From positions 1-64,000 of the forward strand of contig JAOLXX010000005.1 in the NCBI GenBank assembly GCA_028343155.1: DNA of 64,000 nt, written 5' to 3'. Position numbers and translations under genes: made by a program. The stretch's first letter is position 1; every line of letters starts with the position of its first letter. Below the pieces are notes generated by a model, which saw only the letters and a list, made by a program, of their open reading frames with translations, was not told the origin of the DNA and did not search any database. Shown here in pieces: positions 44,802 to 54,545 of this stretch. The stretch is from Polaribacter sp. Its GTDB lineage: Bacteria; Bacteroidota; Bacteroidia; Flavobacteriales; Flavobacteriaceae.

Positions 44802-45215
44802 ATGGGAGTTCGTAAAAAAAACATGGCAGATCAGTTAAAAGCAGATAGAAAGCAACGTGCTTTCGCGAAGCTGACTAACTGTCCTACATCACCAAGAAAA
44901 ATGCGTTTAGTAGCAAACCAAGTAAGAGGAGTTGAAGTTGAAAAAGCTTTACAAATCTTAAAGTTTAGCCCTAAAGAAGCATCTATCAATTTAGAGAAAT
45001 TGTTGTTGTCTGCAATTGCAAACTGGCAAGCTAAAAATGATGATGCGTCTATAGAAGAAGCGGGACTGTTTGTAAAAACAATTTGTGTAGATAGCGCAGG
45101 GATGTTAAAAAGATTAAGACCAGCTCCACAAGGGCGTGCTCATAGAATTCGTAAGCGTTCTAATCACGTTACTTTAGAGTTAGGTAGTAAAAATTTAAGT
45201 AATCAATCAAAGTAG
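44802..45215 (+). CDS. rplV: 50S ribosomal protein L22
   Basis: L22 (137 residues) extends a beta-hairpin into the exit tunnel, where macrolide-resistance changes occur. Core motif: [20 protein letters not shown]; the hairpin is [20 protein letters not shown], without an insertion or deletion relative to the usual sequence. The start at MGVRKKN is kept because the flavobacterial family has this N-terminal extension; Met8 is an alternative. Confidence 0.98.
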   Translation: MGVRKKNMADQLKADRKQRAFAKLTNCPTSPRKMRLVANQVRGVEVEKALQILKFSPKEASINLEKLLLSAIANWQAKNDDASIEEAGLFVKTICVDSAGMLKRLRPAPQGRAHRIRKRSNHVTLELGSKNLSNQSK

Positions 45216-45217
45216 AA

Positions 45218-45943
45218 ATGGGACAAAAAACAAATCCAATAGGGAATCGTTTAGGAATCATCAGAGGTTGGGAGTCTAACTGGTACGGTGGTAATGACTA
45301 CGGAGATAAAATAGCTGAAGATTTTAAAATTAGAGAGTATGTAAATGCTCGTTTATTTAAAGCAAGTGTTTCTAGAGTAATTATAGAGCGTACACTGAAA
45401 CTTGTAACCGTTACTATCACTACTGCTCGTCCAGGTATCATTATCGGGAAAGGTGGAACAGAGGTCGACAAGTTAAAAGAAGAGCTTAAAAAAATTACAG
45501 GGAAAGAAGTTCAAATTAATATTTTTGAGATTAAACGTCCAGAATTAGATGCAAAATTAGTTGCAGTTAGTGTTGCACGTCAAATTGAAAATAGAATCTC
45601 TTACAAAAGAGCCACTAAAATGGCGATTCAGGCGACAATGCGTATGAACGCTGAAGGAATTAAAATTCAGATTTCAGGACGTTTAAACGGCGCAGAAATG
45701 GCACGTTCAGAGCACTATAAAGAAGGAAGGATTCCACTTTCAACTTTTAGAGCTGATATCGATTATGCACTTGTAGAAGCACATACACAATACGGAAGAC
45801 TTGGTATTAAAGTGTGGATCATGAAAGGTGAGGTATATGGTAAAAGAGAATTGTCTCCATTAGTTGGTTTGTCTAAAAAGCAAGGCGGTAATAAAGGTGG
45901 TAACGACAGATCTAAACGTCCACAACCTCGTAAAAGAAAATAG
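45218..45943 (+). CDS. rpsC: 30S ribosomal protein S3
   Basis: S3 (241 residues) lines the mRNA entry channel. It has an N-terminal [20 protein letters not shown], a KH domain with [20 protein letters not shown] (GxxG loop GKGG), and the C-terminal [19 protein letters not shown]. The lysine/glycine-rich tail after residue 215 is lineage-specific. Two bases separate it from rplV. Confidence 0.99.
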   Translation: MGQKTNPIGNRLGIIRGWESNWYGGNDYGDKIAEDFKIREYVNARLFKASVSRVIIERTLKLVTVTITTARPGIIIGKGGTEVDKLKEELKKITGKEVQINIFEIKRPELDAKLVAVSVARQIENRISYKRATKMAIQATMRMNAEGIKIQISGRLNGAEMARSEHYKEGRIPLSTFRADIDYALVEAHTQYGRLGIKVWIMKGEVYGKRELSPLVGLSKKQGGNKGGNDRSKRPQPRKRK

Positions 45944-46034
45944 GTTATATAGTTGTTGCTTATTGGTTTTTATTTGTTGATAAACAATTAGACTGATAGA
46001 CAATTAAACGAACAAACGAATAAACGAATAGAAA
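45944..46034 (+). repeat. rpsC-rplP spacer with tandem 8-mers
   Basis: Three tandem copies of AAACGAAY (46006-46029) lie just before the rplP start, in an otherwise AT-rich spacer of 91 bases. No terminator is seen, so transcription should continue into rplP. The A/C-rich tandem repeats recall the 3' halves of the other ribosomal spacers here. Confidence 0.45.
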
Positions 46035-46466
46035 ATGTTACAGCCAAAAAGAGTAAAATACCGTAAGGTACAGAAGGCGAAAGGAAATATGACAGGTATT
46101 TCTGGTAGAGGGAATCAACTTTCCAATGGAATGTTTGGTATCAAATCCTTAGATCAGAACTTACTAACTTCTCGTCAAATAGAAGCAGCTCGTATTGCGG
46201 CCACTCGTCATATGAAGAGAGAAGGTCAGTTATGGATCAAGGTATTTCCAGACAAGCCGATCACTAAGAAGCCTTTAGAGGTTCGTATGGGTAAGGGAAA
46301 AGGAGCACCAGATCATTTTGTTGCTGTTATTAAGCCAGGTAGAATTTTGTTTGAAATTGGTGGTGTACCTATCAATGTAGCAAAAGAAGCTTTGCGCTTA
46401 GCAGCACAGAAACTTCCAGTAAAAACGAAGTTTGTCATCGCAAGAGATTTTGATACGAACGCATAA
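46035..46466 (+). CDS. rplP: 50S ribosomal protein L16
   Basis: L16 (143 residues) organises the A-site finger region of the 50S. Start [19 protein letters not shown], then [20 protein letters not shown] and [20 protein letters not shown], the conserved functional loop. No anomalies. Confidence 0.99.
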   Translation: MLQPKRVKYRKVQKAKGNMTGISGRGNQLSNGMFGIKSLDQNLLTSRQIEAARIAATRHMKREGQLWIKVFPDKPITKKPLEVRMGKGKGAPDHFVAVIKPGRILFEIGGVPINVAKEALRLAAQKLPVKTKFVIARDFDTNA

Positions 46467-46477
46467 TTCTAAATAAA

Positions 46478-46669
46478 ATGAAACAATCAGAAGTAAAAGA
46501 ATTGTCTTTAGCCGATCTTAATGAGAAGCTAGGCGCGTTGCAAAAAAATTATACCGATCTTAAGATGGCTCATGCAATCACTCCATTGGAGAATCCATTG
46601 CAATTGAGAAGCTTAAGAAGAACTGTAGCAAGAATTGCAACAGAATTAACAAAAAGAGAATTACAATAA
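46478..46669 (+). CDS. rpmC: 50S ribosomal protein L29
   Basis: L29 (63 residues) is a small helical hairpin near the tunnel exit and L23. The sequence fits the family: ELSLADLNEKLGALQKNYTD, then NPLQLRSLRRTVARIATEL. The length is typical. It lies between rplP and rpsQ, 11 and 20 bases away, and is part of the same transcript. Confidence 0.97.
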   Translation: MKQSEVKELSLADLNEKLGALQKNYTDLKMAHAITPLENPLQLRSLRRTVARIATELTKRELQ

Positions 46670-46689
46670 TTCTATAGTCAGTTTTAAAG

Positions 46690-46947
46690 ATGGAAAAAAG
46701 AAATCTTAGAAAAGAGAGAATTGGTGTTGTTTCAAGTAGTAAAATGGAGAAATCTATTGTTGTTGCTGAAACGAAGAGAGTAAAGCACCCAATGTATGGA
46801 AAATTCGTATTGAAGACGAAGAAATATGTTGCACACGACGAACAGAATGATTGCAACGAAGGAGACACTGTTAGGATCATGGAAACAAGACCTATGAGTA
46901 AATCTAAGCGTTGGAGATTAGTAGAAATCCTAGAAAGAGCTAAATAA
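46690..46947 (+). CDS. rpsQ: 30S ribosomal protein S17
   Basis: S17 (85 residues) is an OB-fold primary binder of 16S rRNA. Signatures: [39 protein letters not shown] and [20 protein letters not shown]. One base separates the stop from the rplN start. Confidence 0.98.
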   Translation: MEKRNLRKERIGVVSSSKMEKSIVVAETKRVKHPMYGKFVLKTKKYVAHDEQNDCNEGDTVRIMETRPMSKSKRWRLVEILERAK

Positions 46948-46948
46948 T

Positions 46949-47317
46949 ATGTTACAGACAGAATCAAGATTAAAAGTAGCAGATAATACTGGAGCTAAAG
47001 AAGTTTTAGTAATTAGAGTTTTAGGGGGAACAAGAAAGAGATATGCAAGTATTGGAGACAAGATTGTTGTATCTGTTAAATCTGCAACTCCTAACGGAAC
47101 TGTAAAAAAAGGTCAAGTATCTAGAGCAGTTGTTGTAAGAACGAAAAAAGAAGTAAGACGTAAGGACGGATCCTACATCAGATTTGATGACAACGCTTGT
47201 GTACTTTTAAATCCTACAGAGGAAATGAGAGGAACCCGTGTATTTGGACCTGTTGCGCGTGAGCTTCGTGAGAAACAATTCATGAAAATAGTATCATTAG
47301 CACCTGAAGTGCTTTAA
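46949..47317 (+). CDS. rplN: 50S ribosomal protein L14
   Basis: L14 (122 residues) lies at the subunit interface, contacts 16S rRNA and is the docking site for RsfS. It opens [20 protein letters not shown] and contains [20 protein letters not shown] and [20 protein letters not shown]. The sequence is fully typical. In the classic arrangement it begins the spc operon; here only one base separates it from rpsQ, so S10 and spc genes are joined. Confidence 0.99.
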   Translation: MLQTESRLKVADNTGAKEVLVIRVLGGTRKRYASIGDKIVVSVKSATPNGTVKKGQVSRAVVVRTKKEVRRKDGSYIRFDDNACVLLNPTEEMRGTRVFGPVARELREKQFMKIVSLAPEVL

Positions 47318-47330
47318 ATCATTCATAAAG

Positions 47331-47633
47331 ATGAAAAAGTTCAAAATAAAAACAGGAGATACTGTAAAAGTAATTACAGGTACTAGTAAAAATTCTGAGG
47401 GTAAAGTATTACAAATCCTTAAAGATTCCGATAGAGTATTAGTTGAAGGTGCCAACTTAGTGTCTAAACACACGAAGCCAAGTGCTCAAAACCCTCAAGG
47501 AGGTATTGTAAAGAAAGAAGCTTCTATTCATATCTCTAACGTAATGTTAGTAGAAGATAGTGTTGCTGTAAGAGTAGGTTATAAAGTTGATGGAGATACG
47601 AAAACAAGAGTCTCTAAAAAAACTAAAAAATAA
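47331..47633 (+). CDS. rplX: 50S ribosomal protein L24
   Basis: L24 (100 residues) is one of the two initiators of 50S assembly and has a KOW fold: [20 protein letters not shown], then [20 protein letters not shown] and IHISNVML. Length and sequence are normal. It lies between rplN and rplE with short spacers. Confidence 0.98.
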   Translation: MKKFKIKTGDTVKVITGTSKNSEGKVLQILKDSDRVLVEGANLVSKHTKPSAQNPQGGIVKKEASIHISNVMLVEDSVAVRVGYKVDGDTKTRVSKKTKK

Positions 47634-47641
47634 TAATAATC

Positions 47642-48193
47642 ATGAGTTACGTACCAAGATTAAAAGCAGAATACAAAGAAAGAGTTGTAAAAGCTCTGAC
47701 TGAAGAATTCAGTTATAAGAATGTAATGCAAGTGCCAAAATTAGAGAAAATAGTTGTTTCTAAAGGAGTTGGTGCTGCAATTGCAGACAAGAAATTAATA
47801 GATTATGCTGTAGAAGAGTTGACTAAAATTACAGGTCAAAAAGCTATTTCTACAATGTCTAAAAAAGATATCGCAGCATTTAAATTACGTAAAGGAATGC
47901 CAATTGGTGTTAAAGTTACTTTACGTGGAGATAAAATGTATGAGTTCTTAGATAGATTAGTTACAGCTTCTTTACCTCGTGTAAGAGACTTTAACGGTAT
48001 AAAAGCTAATGGATTTGATGGGAGAGGTAATTACAATTTAGGAATTACTGAACAAATCATCTACCCAGAAATAAATATTGATCAAGTGAAAAAAATCAAT
48101 GGTATGGATATTACATTTGTAACATCTGCACCTACAGATAAGGAAGCGAAGTCATTATTAGGAGAATTAGGTTTACCATTTAAAAAGAACTAA
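47642..48193 (+). CDS. rplE: 50S ribosomal protein L5
   Basis: L5 (183 residues) binds 5S rRNA in the central protuberance and contacts P-site tRNA. Typical stretches: [50 protein letters not shown] and [20 protein letters not shown]. It is followed 3 bases later by rpsN. Confidence 0.99.
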   Translation: MSYVPRLKAEYKERVVKALTEEFSYKNVMQVPKLEKIVVSKGVGAAIADKKLIDYAVEELTKITGQKAISTMSKKDIAAFKLRKGMPIGVKVTLRGDKMYEFLDRLVTASLPRVRDFNGIKANGFDGRGNYNLGITEQIIYPEINIDQVKKINGMDITFVTSAPTDKEAKSLLGELGLPFKKN

Positions 48194-48196
48194 GAG

Positions 48197-48466
48197 ATGG
48201 CTAAAGAATCAATGAAAGCCCGCGAACGTAAGAGAGCGGCAGTAGTTGCAAAATATGCAGAAAAGAGAAAAGCTTTAAAAGAAGCTGGAGACTATGAAGG
48301 CTTGCAAAAATTACCAAAGAACGCTTCTCCAATAAGAATGCACAATAGATGTAAACTTACAGGAAGACCTAAAGGGTATATGCGTCAGTTTGGTTTGTCC
48401 CGTGTTACGTTTCGTGAAATGGCAAATCAAGGATTAATACCAGGTGTTAAAAAAGCAAGTTGGTAG
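48197..48466 (+). CDS. rpsN: 30S ribosomal protein S14 (zinc-free form)
   Basis: S14 (89 residues) of the long form that lacks the CxxC zinc pairs: only one cysteine, in [20 protein letters not shown], is left. It binds the 30S head next to S3 and S10. A terminator with an embedded promoter follows it, splitting the spc genes here. Confidence 0.98.
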   Translation: MAKESMKARERKRAAVVAKYAEKRKALKEAGDYEGLQKLPKNASPIRMHNRCKLTGRPKGYMRQFGLSRVTFREMANQGLIPGVKKASW

Positions 48467-48491
48467 AAAATAAAAATAAAGCTTAAAAAAT

Positions 48492-48529
48492 AAAATAGAA
48501 TGTGTATCTTTGCACGCTCTATTTTTTTT
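48492..48529 (+). terminator. Terminator after rpsN with an overlapping promoter for rpsH
   Basis: AAAATAGA (48492-48499) pairs with TCTATTTT (48518-48525), extended inside by GTG/CAC, and runs into eight T. The loop contains TATCTTTG (48505-48512), a TAnnTTTG box that would start the rpsH transcript; the -33 TTG is not clear. This repeats the design seen after rpsJ. Confidence 0.65.
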
Positions 48530-48560
48530 GAGTATAAGAATTTTAACTGATTATAGGTTC

Positions 48561-48590
48561 ATTTATCACAGAGTAATCTGTAGCATAAAT
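48561..48590 (+). promoter_or_regulatory. Hairpin in the rpsH leader (candidate S8 site)
   Basis: ATTTAT/ATAAAT (6 bp) and ACAGA/TCTGT (5 bp) stack across an internal loop of C against AGC and are capped by GTAA, a GNRA tetraloop. All 11 pairs are perfect. It lies 38 bases before rpsH. S8 autoregulates by binding an asymmetric internal loop in spc mRNA in E. coli, so an S8 role is my inference. Confidence 0.45.
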
Positions 48591-48628
48591 AGAGGTATTT
48601 GAAAACCGTAATCGCAATTTAAATAAAT

Positions 48629-49027
48629 ATGTATACAGATCCAATCGCGGATTTTCTTACTAGAGTAAGGAATGCAATCGCAGCAGGACACAGAGTAGTG
48701 GAAATTCCAGCTTCAAACTTGAAGAAGGAAATGACTAAGATTTTGTTTGATCAAGGATTTATTTTAAGCTATCAGTTCAATGACGATAAAGTTCAGGGAA
48801 CAATTAAGATCGCTTTAAAATATGACCGTGACACAAAAGAGTCAGTAATTAGAAAAATTCAACGAATTAGTACACCAGGATTGCGTAAATACGTTGGCTC
48901 TACAGAGATGCCAAGAGTATTAAACGGTCTTGGAATTGCTATTGTTTCTACATCGAAAGGTGTAATGACAAATAAAAAGGCACGTCTAGAAAATGTTGGA
49001 GGAGAAGTTTTATGTTATGTTTATTAA
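48629..49027 (+). CDS. rpsH: 30S ribosomal protein S8
   Basis: S8 (132 residues) is a primary 16S rRNA binder and the repressor of the spc operon in E. coli. Motifs: [60 protein letters not shown] (RNA-binding S-T-S-K-G loop) and the terminal GEVLCYVY. It heads a transcription unit here, preceded by a structured leader. Confidence 0.99.
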   Translation: MYTDPIADFLTRVRNAIAAGHRVVEIPASNLKKEMTKILFDQGFILSYQFNDDKVQGTIKIALKYDRDTKESVIRKIQRISTPGLRKYVGSTEMPRVLNGLGIAIVSTSKGVMTNKKARLENVGGEVLCYVY

Positions 49028-49037
49028 TCCATAAGAA

Positions 49038-49583
49038 ATGAGTAGAATAGGAAAAAATCCCGTTAGCATTTCACAAGGTGTAGATGTAAACATAAACGAC
49101 AACGTATTAACCGTAAAAGGGAAATTAGGAGAATTATCTCAAAAAATCTCTAAAGGTATTACTGTAAAAATAGAAGATGGCATTATCACCTTAGATAGAG
49201 CGTCGGAAAGTAAAGACCATAAAGCACAGCATGGTTTGATGAGAGCTTTAATCAATAACATGATTGAAGGTGTAAGTAAAGGTTGGACAAAAGATTTAGA
49301 ATTGGTTGGTGTAGGTTATAGAGCCTCAAATCAAGGACAAAAATTAGATTTAGCTCTAGGTTTCTCTCATAATATTGTTTTAGAAATTGCTCCAGAAGTA
49401 AAAGTTGAAACAATATCTGAAAAAGGGAAAAACCCAATCATCAAATTATCTTCTTTTGACAAACAATTGGTTGGTCAAATCGCTGCTAAGATTCGTTCTT
49501 TCAGAACTCCAGAGCCATACAAAGGAAAAGGAGTTAAGTTTGTTGGTGAAATATTAAGAAGAAAAGCAGGTAAATCTGCATAA
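49038..49583 (+). CDS. rplF: 50S ribosomal protein L6
   Basis: L6 (181 residues) binds near the sarcin-ricin loop. It consists of two similar domains. Start MSRIGKNPVSISQGVDVNIN; the C-terminal domain has SSFDKQLVGQIAAKIRSFR followed by EPYKGKGVKFVGEILRRKAG. The length is normal. It follows rpsH by 10 bases; a 97-base repeat-like spacer separates it from rplR. Confidence 0.99.
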   Translation: MSRIGKNPVSISQGVDVNINDNVLTVKGKLGELSQKISKGITVKIEDGIITLDRASESKDHKAQHGLMRALINNMIEGVSKGWTKDLELVGVGYRASNQGQKLDLALGFSHNIVLEIAPEVKVETISEKGKNPIIKLSSFDKQLVGQIAAKIRSFRTPEPYKGKGVKFVGEILRRKAGKSA

Positions 49584-49680
49584 TTATAAGAGTTAGCAAA
49601 GTTTCAAAGTTTATAAAGTTGAACGTTCAATCTGACAACCCAAAACAGAAAACGAAAAACTAACCACTAATAACTAAAAT
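49584..49680 (+). repeat. rplF-rplR spacer with fold-back repeat
   Basis: The first half reads GAGTTAGCAAAGTTTCAAAG, then TTTATAAAGTTGAACGTTCA. The second half is A/C-rich with AAAAACTAACCACTAATAACT and can pair imperfectly with the first. It resembles the rpsL-rpsG spacer (GTTGAAAGTTTAAAAGTTAACCGTTCA). No terminator is present. Confidence 0.4.
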
Positions 49681-50031
49681 ATGGCATTATCAAAGCTACA
49701 AAGAAGACTCAGAATTAAGCGTAGAATTAGAAAAATCATTTCTGGTACTGCTACAAAACCAAGGTTATCGGTTTTTAGAAGTAACAAAGAGATTTACGCT
49801 CAATTGGTAGACGATGTAAATGGAGTTACAATAGCTTCAGTTTCATCTAGAAATAAAGAAATAAAAGCAAGCACTAAGTCAGAGGCAGCAACAGCAGTTG
49901 GTAAATCAATTGCTGAAAAAGCGACCAAAGCAGGTGTAGAATCAGTTGCTTTCGATAGAAACGGATATTTATATCACGGTAGAGTTAAAGTATTAGCGGA
50001 CGCCGCAAGAGAAGCTGGTTTAAAATTTTAA
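49681..50031 (+). CDS. rplR: 50S ribosomal protein L18
   Basis: L18 (116 residues) binds 5S rRNA. Typical features: [40 protein letters not shown] and [20 protein letters not shown]. The sequence is fully family-like. Six bases separate it from rpsE. Confidence 0.99.
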   Translation: MALSKLQRRLRIKRRIRKIISGTATKPRLSVFRSNKEIYAQLVDDVNGVTIASVSSRNKEIKASTKSEAATAVGKSIAEKATKAGVESVAFDRNGYLYHGRVKVLADAAREAGLKF

Positions 50032-50037
50032 GAAATT

Positions 50038-50559
50038 ATGCAAGGATATAAAAACGTAGAAAGAGTGAAGCCTAGTGGGTTAGAGCTCGTAGACAGATTA
50101 GTAGGTATACAACGTGTTACGAAAGTAACAAAGGGTGGTAGAGCATTTGGTTTCTCTGCAATCGTAGTTGTTGGAGACGGTAATGGTGTTGTTGGTCACG
50201 GACTAGGAAAATCTAAAGATGTTGCCTCTGCAATTGCAAAAGCAATTGAAGACGCTAAGAAAAATTTAGTAAGAATTCCTATTTTAGACGGTACATTACC
50301 TCACGAACAAAAAGGAAAGTTTGGTGGAGCAAAAATATTCATTAAGCCTGCTTCTCCTGGTACAGGGGTTATTGCTGGTGGTGCTGTAAGGCACGTATTA
50401 GAGGCCGTAGGAGTTCATGATGTATTATCAAAATCTCAAGGATCTTCTAATCCTCACAATGCTGTAAAAGCAACTTTTGACGCTCTATTACAATTACGTA
50501 GTGCAGTATCAATAGCGAAGCAAAGAGGAATTTCTTTAGAGAAAGTATTTAACGGATAA
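50038..50559 (+). CDS. rpsE: 30S ribosomal protein S5
   Basis: S5 (173 residues) is needed for decoding accuracy and lines the mRNA entry site. The N-terminal double-stranded-RNA-binding-like part has [20 protein letters not shown], with the conserved GGR loop linked to spectinomycin action. The C-terminal part has [19 protein letters not shown] [20 protein letters not shown]. No anomaly is seen. Confidence 0.99.
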   Translation: MQGYKNVERVKPSGLELVDRLVGIQRVTKVTKGGRAFGFSAIVVVGDGNGVVGHGLGKSKDVASAIAKAIEDAKKNLVRIPILDGTLPHEQKGKFGGAKIFIKPASPGTGVIAGGAVRHVLEAVGVHDVLSKSQGSSNPHNAVKATFDALLQLRSAVSIAKQRGISLEKVFNG

Positions 50560-50570
50560 ACTTAAGAACG

Positions 50571-50753
50571 ATGGCAAAAATAAAAGTTACACAAGTAAAA
50601 AGTCAAATCGGGCGTCTTCAGAATCAAAAGAGAACTTTAGAAGCATTAGGTTTACGTAAAATGAATCAAACTGTAGAGCATGAGGCAACTCCCTCTATAG
50701 TTGGAATGGTAAATACAGTTAAACACTTAGTTTCTTTCGAAGAAATTAAATAA
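50571..50753 (+). CDS. rpmD: 50S ribosomal protein L30
   Basis: L30 (60 residues), a small ferredoxin-like protein: [40 protein letters not shown] and [11 protein letters not shown]. It is absent from some bacteria but retained here in the usual place between rpsE and rplO. Confidence 0.98.
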   Translation: MAKIKVTQVKSQIGRLQNQKRTLEALGLRKMNQTVEHEATPSIVGMVNTVKHLVSFEEIK

Positions 50754-50766
50754 GACATATATAAAA

Positions 50767-51216
50767 ATGAGTTTACATAATTTAACACCAGCAGAAGGTT
50801 CCATTAAAAAAGGAAAAAGAATTGCAAGGGGTGAAGGATCTGGAAAAGGTGGTACCGCAACAAGAGGTCACAATGGACAGAAATCTCGTTCAGGATATTC
50901 TAAAAAGGTTGGTTTTGAAGGAGGCCAAATGCCACTTCAAAGACGTGTGCCAAAATTTGGTTTCACAAATATTAATCGTATCGAGTACCAAGGAATCAAT
51001 TTAGATAAACTACAATCTTTAGTTGATAATGGTCAATTAAAAGATACTGTTAATCTAGAAATTTTAATTTCGAATAGATTAGTAGGTAAAAATGACTTAG
51101 TAAAAATATTAGGTCGTGGAGAATTGAAATCTAAATTAACTATTTCTGCACATAAGTTTACAGCAACTGCAAAAGCCGCTATAGAAGCTGCTGGAGGAGA
51201 AGCTATTACTTTATAA
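50767..51216 (+). CDS. rplO: 50S ribosomal protein L15
   Basis: L15 (149 residues) is a late assembly protein of the 50S. The glycine/arginine-rich N terminus is typical (NLTPAEGSIKKGKRIARGEG, then GKGGTATRGHNGQKSRSG and GFEGGQMPLQRRVPKFGFTN). It is followed by secY after 10 bases, as in most bacteria. Confidence 0.99.
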   Translation: MSLHNLTPAEGSIKKGKRIARGEGSGKGGTATRGHNGQKSRSGYSKKVGFEGGQMPLQRRVPKFGFTNINRIEYQGINLDKLQSLVDNGQLKDTVNLEILISNRLVGKNDLVKILGRGELKSKLTISAHKFTATAKAAIEAAGGEAITL

Positions 51217-51226
51217 TAATCCGTAA

Positions 51227-52552
51227 ATGATGAATTTTATTAATAGATTAAAAGACATTTTTAGCATTGAAGAATTAAAGAACAAAATTCTTCTAACTAT
51301 TGGCTTAATTGCTGTATATCGTTTTATGGCGGCTGTTCCATTACCCGGAATAGACCCATTGCAATTGTCAGCATTAAAAGATAGTACTTCAGGTGGTCTT
51401 TTAGGATTATTGAATGCATTTACAGGAGGAGCATTTGCTAGAGCGTCAGTAATGGCACTTGGTATTATGCCCTATATTTCTGCATCTATTGTGGTTCAGC
51501 TAATGGGAATTGCGGTTCCGTATTTACAAAAATTACAAAAGGACGGAGAAAGTGGACGTAAGAAAATTACACAAATAACAAGATGGTTAACTATTGGTAT
51601 TACGTTAGTGCAAGCACCAACATATATTACGGCTATCAAAACTCAATTTGGTTTAGGACCAGAAGCGTTTTTAGTAACGGGGCCAATTTTCTGGGTATCA
51701 TCAATCATTATCTTAACTGCAGGAACAATTTTTGCGATGTGGTTAGGTGAGCGTATTACAGATAAAGGAGTTGGTAATGGTATTTCCTTATTAATTACAG
51801 TTGGTATTATTGCTAATTTTCCTGCAGCATTTTTGCAAGAGTTTGTTGCCAAAACAACAAACGCTGGAGCTGGAGGGATTATGATGGTATTAATTGAAAT
51901 CATTGTTTGGTTTGTTGTAATTTTATTAACGGTATTATTAGTTACTGCAGTTCGTAAGATCGCAGTACAATATGCCAGAAGAACCGTTGCAGGAAACACA
52001 CAAAACGTTGCAGGATCAAGAGATTATATCCCTTTGAAATTGAATGCAGCAGGTGTTATGCCAATTATTTTTGCTCAAGCAATTATGTTTTTACCAGTCG
52101 CTTTGGCGCAAAAGTTTCCATTTATGGCAAGCTTACAAAACATTAATGGCTTAGGGTATAATTTAATTTTTGCTTTTTTAATTATCATCTTCAGTTATTT
52201 CTATACTGCGATTACAATTCCTACGAATAAAATGGCAGATGATTTAAAAAGAAGTGGTGGTTTTATACCTGGTATTAGACCAGGGAAAGATACCGCAGAT
52301 AGATTAGATTCTGTACTATCTAGAATTACCTTCCCAGGATCGTTATTCTTAGCAGCATTATCTATCTTACCAGCAATTGTAGTTCAGTTTGGAGTACAAC
52401 AAAGTTGGGCGATGTTTTATGGTGGAACCTCATTAATAATTATGGTTGGAGTTGCAATTGATACGTTGCAACAAATTAATTCCTATTTATTGAATCGTCA
52501 TTATGATGGTTTGATGAAAGCAGGAAACAGCAATAGAAAATCTAATAAATAG
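51227..52552 (+). CDS. secY: Preprotein translocase subunit SecY
   Basis: SecY (441 residues) is the protein-conducting channel of the inner membrane with SecE/SecG. About ten membrane segments are visible, starting [22 protein letters not shown]. The plug region ([20 protein letters not shown]), [10 protein letters not shown], the cytoplasmic loop QYARRTVAG and the late [21 protein letters not shown] are all conserved. It lies between rplO and infA, with no adk or map gene between. Confidence 0.99.
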   Translation: MMNFINRLKDIFSIEELKNKILLTIGLIAVYRFMAAVPLPGIDPLQLSALKDSTSGGLLGLLNAFTGGAFARASVMALGIMPYISASIVVQLMGIAVPYLQKLQKDGESGRKKITQITRWLTIGITLVQAPTYITAIKTQFGLGPEAFLVTGPIFWVSSIIILTAGTIFAMWLGERITDKGVGNGISLLITVGIIANFPAAFLQEFVAKTTNAGAGGIMMVLIEIIVWFVVILLTVLLVTAVRKIAVQYARRTVAGNTQNVAGSRDYIPLKLNAAGVMPIIFAQAIMFLPVALAQKFPFMASLQNINGLGYNLIFAFLIIIFSYFYTAITIPTNKMADDLKRSGGFIPGIRPGKDTADRLDSVLSRITFPGSLFLAALSILPAIVVQFGVQQSWAMFYGGTSLIIMVGVAIDTLQQINSYLLNRHYDGLMKAGNSNRKSNK

Positions 52553-52553
52553 T

Positions 52554-52769
52554 ATGGCTAAACAATCAGCAATTCAACAAGATGGAACGATTACAGAAGC
52601 ATTATCAAATGCTATGTTTCGTGTAGAATTAGAAAACGGTCATATTGTAACAGCTCATATTTCAGGTAAAATGCGCATGCATTATATTAAATTATTACCA
52701 GGAGATAAGGTCAAATTAGAAATGAGCCCATACGATTTAACAAAGGCAAGAATTACGTATAGATATTAA
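52554..52769 (+). CDS. infA: Translation initiation factor IF-1
   Basis: IF-1 (71 residues) has an OB fold that occupies the A site during initiation. Core: [40 protein letters not shown] and [20 protein letters not shown]. It starts one base after the secY stop. A repeat-like spacer separates it from rpmJ. Confidence 0.99.
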   Translation: MAKQSAIQQDGTITEALSNAMFRVELENGHIVTAHISGKMRMHYIKLLPGDKVKLEMSPYDLTKARITYRY

Positions 52770-52857
52770 TTAAACAAGTTAAAAAGTGCTAAAATCTTTA
52801 AAGTTGATTGAAACTTTACAGTTTTTAAACCTTCAAACTTTATAAACAAACAAAACG
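52770..52857 (+). repeat. infA-rpmJ spacer with fold-back repeat
   Basis: CTTTAAAGTTGATTGAAAC in the first part can pair imperfectly with AAACCTTCAAACTTTATAAA in the second. This is the same AAAGTT/AACTTT theme as the spacers after rpsL and rplF. No terminator is evident. Confidence 0.4.
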
Positions 52858-52974
52858 ATGAAAGTTAGAGCATCAGTTAAAAAAAGAAGTGCCGACTGCA
52901 AAATAGTACGCAGGAAAGGTAGATTATATGTGATTAATAAACAAAATCCTAGATTTAAACAAAGACAAGGGTAA
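52858..52974 (+). CDS. rpmJ: 50S ribosomal protein L36 (zinc-free form)
   Basis: A 38-codon gene. The protein reads [20 protein letters not shown] and then [18 protein letters not shown]. It is clearly L36, but only C14 of the zinc ligands survives: positions 11, 27 and 32 are Ser, Asn and Arg. This is the C-minus type that does not bind zinc. The stop TAA shares its last A with the rpsM ATG (TAATG), so rpsM translation is coupled. Confidence 0.97.
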   Translation: MKVRASVKKRSADCKIVRRKGRLYVINKQNPRFKQRQG

Positions 52975-53339
52975 TGGCAAGAATAGCAGGTATTGATATT
53001 CCAAAGAATAAAAGAGGAGTTATTGCATTAACTTACATCTTTGGTATAGGAAGCAGCAGAGCTCAAAAAGTTCTAGCAACAGCAAAAGTAGATGAGAGCA
53101 TTAAAGTTCAAGACTGGACAGATGATCAAATCGCAGCAATTAGAGAACAAGTAGGATCTTTCACAATAGAAGGTGAATTACGTTCTGAAGTACAGTTAAA
53201 CATCAAGCGATTGATGGATATCGGTTGTCAAAGAGGAATTCGTCATAGACTAGGTCTTCCATTAAGAGGACAAAGAACGAAGAATAACTCTCGTACAAGA
53301 AAAGGTAAGAGAAAAACTGTAGCTAACAAGAAAAAATAA
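52974..53339 (+). CDS. rpsM: 30S ribosomal protein S13
   Basis: S13 (121 residues) forms intersubunit bridge B1 with L5 and contacts P-site t[61 protein letters not shown] and a basic KKK tail are family-typical. It overlaps rpmJ by one base. Confidence 0.99.
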   Translation: MARIAGIDIPKNKRGVIALTYIFGIGSSRAQKVLATAKVDESIKVQDWTDDQIAAIREQVGSFTIEGELRSEVQLNIKRLMDIGCQRGIRHRLGLPLRGQRTKNNSRTRKGKRKTVANKKK

Positions 53340-53416
53340 GTTAGATAAAGTAATAAAGATCTAAGCATAGTTTTTACTATCAAATTAGAAAACTAAATTA
53401 CTAAAACTGAAAAATT

Positions 53417-53800
53417 ATGGCAAAAGCAAGTTCAAAAAAACGTAAAGTAATCATTGAAGCTACTGGAGAAGCGCACGTAACTGCATCTTTCAATAACATC
53501 ATTATTTCTTTAACAAACAAAAAAGGTGACGTTATTTCTTGGTCATCTGCAGGTAAAATGGGTTTTAGAGGTTCTAAAAAGAATACTCCATACGCAGCTC
53601 AATTAGCGGCAGAAGATTGTGCAAATGTTGCAAAAGAAGCAGGTTTACGTAAAGTAAAAGTGTATGTAAAAGGACCAGGTAATGGTAGAGAATCTGCAAT
53701 CAGATCTCTCCACAATGCAGGCATTGAAGTAACAGAAATTATTGATGTTACACCAATTCCTCACAACGGATGTCGTCCACCAAAAAGAAGAAGAGTTTAA
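53417..53800 (+). CDS. rpsK: 30S ribosomal protein S11
   Basis: S11 (127 residues) shapes the 30S platform and E site. Features: [40 protein letters not shown] and [20 protein letters not shown], whose IPHNGCRP is diagnostic. It is followed by a 139-base spacer with strong RNA structure before rpsD. Confidence 0.99.
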   Translation: MAKASSKKRKVIIEATGEAHVTASFNNIIISLTNKKGDVISWSSAGKMGFRGSKKNTPYAAQLAAEDCANVAKEAGLRKVKVYVKGPGNGRESAIRSLHNAGIEVTEIIDVTPIPHNGCRPPKRRRV

Positions 53801-53820
53801 ACAGAACAAGTTTCACTTGA

Positions 53821-53925
53821 TGTCGAATTAATTTCGACACCTCTTATCAGAAAAATAATTATATTTTTAACAAGATAGGATCTAAGATTATCGAAGGAGA
53901 AAGCCTTAATTCATAATCCCTATCT
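53821..53925 (+). promoter_or_regulatory. Structured rpsD leader (candidate S4 site)
   Basis: Two elements are seen. TGTCGAA-TTAAT-TTCGACA (53821-53839) is a perfect 7-bp hairpin without a T-run. A longer hairpin pairs AGATAGG (53873-53879) with CCTATCT (53919-53925) and GATTAT (53886-53891) with ATAATC (53913-53918), leaving a 6-base bulge on one side only, and is topped by AAGG/CCTT. It ends 14 bases before the rpsD ATG. S4 is the known autoregulator of alpha/rpsD operons elsewhere; the role here is inferred. Confidence 0.5.
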
Positions 53926-53939
53926 ATAATACAAAAGAA

Positions 53940-54545
53940 ATGGCAAGATACACAGGACCAAAAACTAAAATTGCTCGTAAATTTGGCGAAGCAATCTTTG
54001 GAGAAGATAAAAACTTCGAAAAAAGAAATTTTCCTCCAGGACAGCATGGAAATGCAAGAAGAAGAGGAAAGAAATCTGAATACGCTACTCAATTAATGGA
54101 GAAGCAAAAAGCGAAATATACCTATGGTATTTTAGAGCGTCAATTTAGAAACTTATTTAAAGATGCATCCTCTTCTCAAGGAATTACAGGTGAAATCTTA
54201 TTACAATTATGTGAATCTCGTTTAGATAACGTTGTTTACAGGATGGGTGTTTCTAAATCTAGAAGTGGAGCTCGTCAATTAGTTTCTCACAGACACATTA
54301 CAGTTAATGGAGAAATTGTTAATATTCCATCTTACAGATTAGCAGAAGGAGATGTTATTGCAGTAAGAGAAAAATCGAAATCATTAGTAGCTATTGATGA
54401 TGCATTAGCTTCTAATAACAATGTTTTTGAATGGTTAACATGGAATACAGATACTAAAACTGGAACTTTTGTAAAAGTACCAGCAAGATTACAAATTCCA
54501 GAAAACATTAAAGAACAATTAATCGTAGAATTATATTCTAAGTAA
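53940..54545 (+). CDS. rpsD: 30S ribosomal protein S4
   Basis: S4 (201 residues) nucleates 16S 5'-domain assembly and also affects antitermination and autoregulation. It begins [20 protein letters not shown], has [20 protein letters not shown] and an S4 RNA-binding domain with [20 protein letters not shown], then [20 protein letters not shown]. No zinc cysteines are present (zinc-free type). A structured leader lies upstream. Confidence 0.99.
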   Translation: MARYTGPKTKIARKFGEAIFGEDKNFEKRNFPPGQHGNARRRGKKSEYATQLMEKQKAKYTYGILERQFRNLFKDASSSQGITGEILLQLCESRLDNVVYRMGVSKSRSGARQLVSHRHITVNGEIVNIPSYRLAEGDVIAVREKSKSLVAIDDALASNNNVFEWLTWNTDTKTGTFVKVPARLQIPENIKEQLIVELYSK

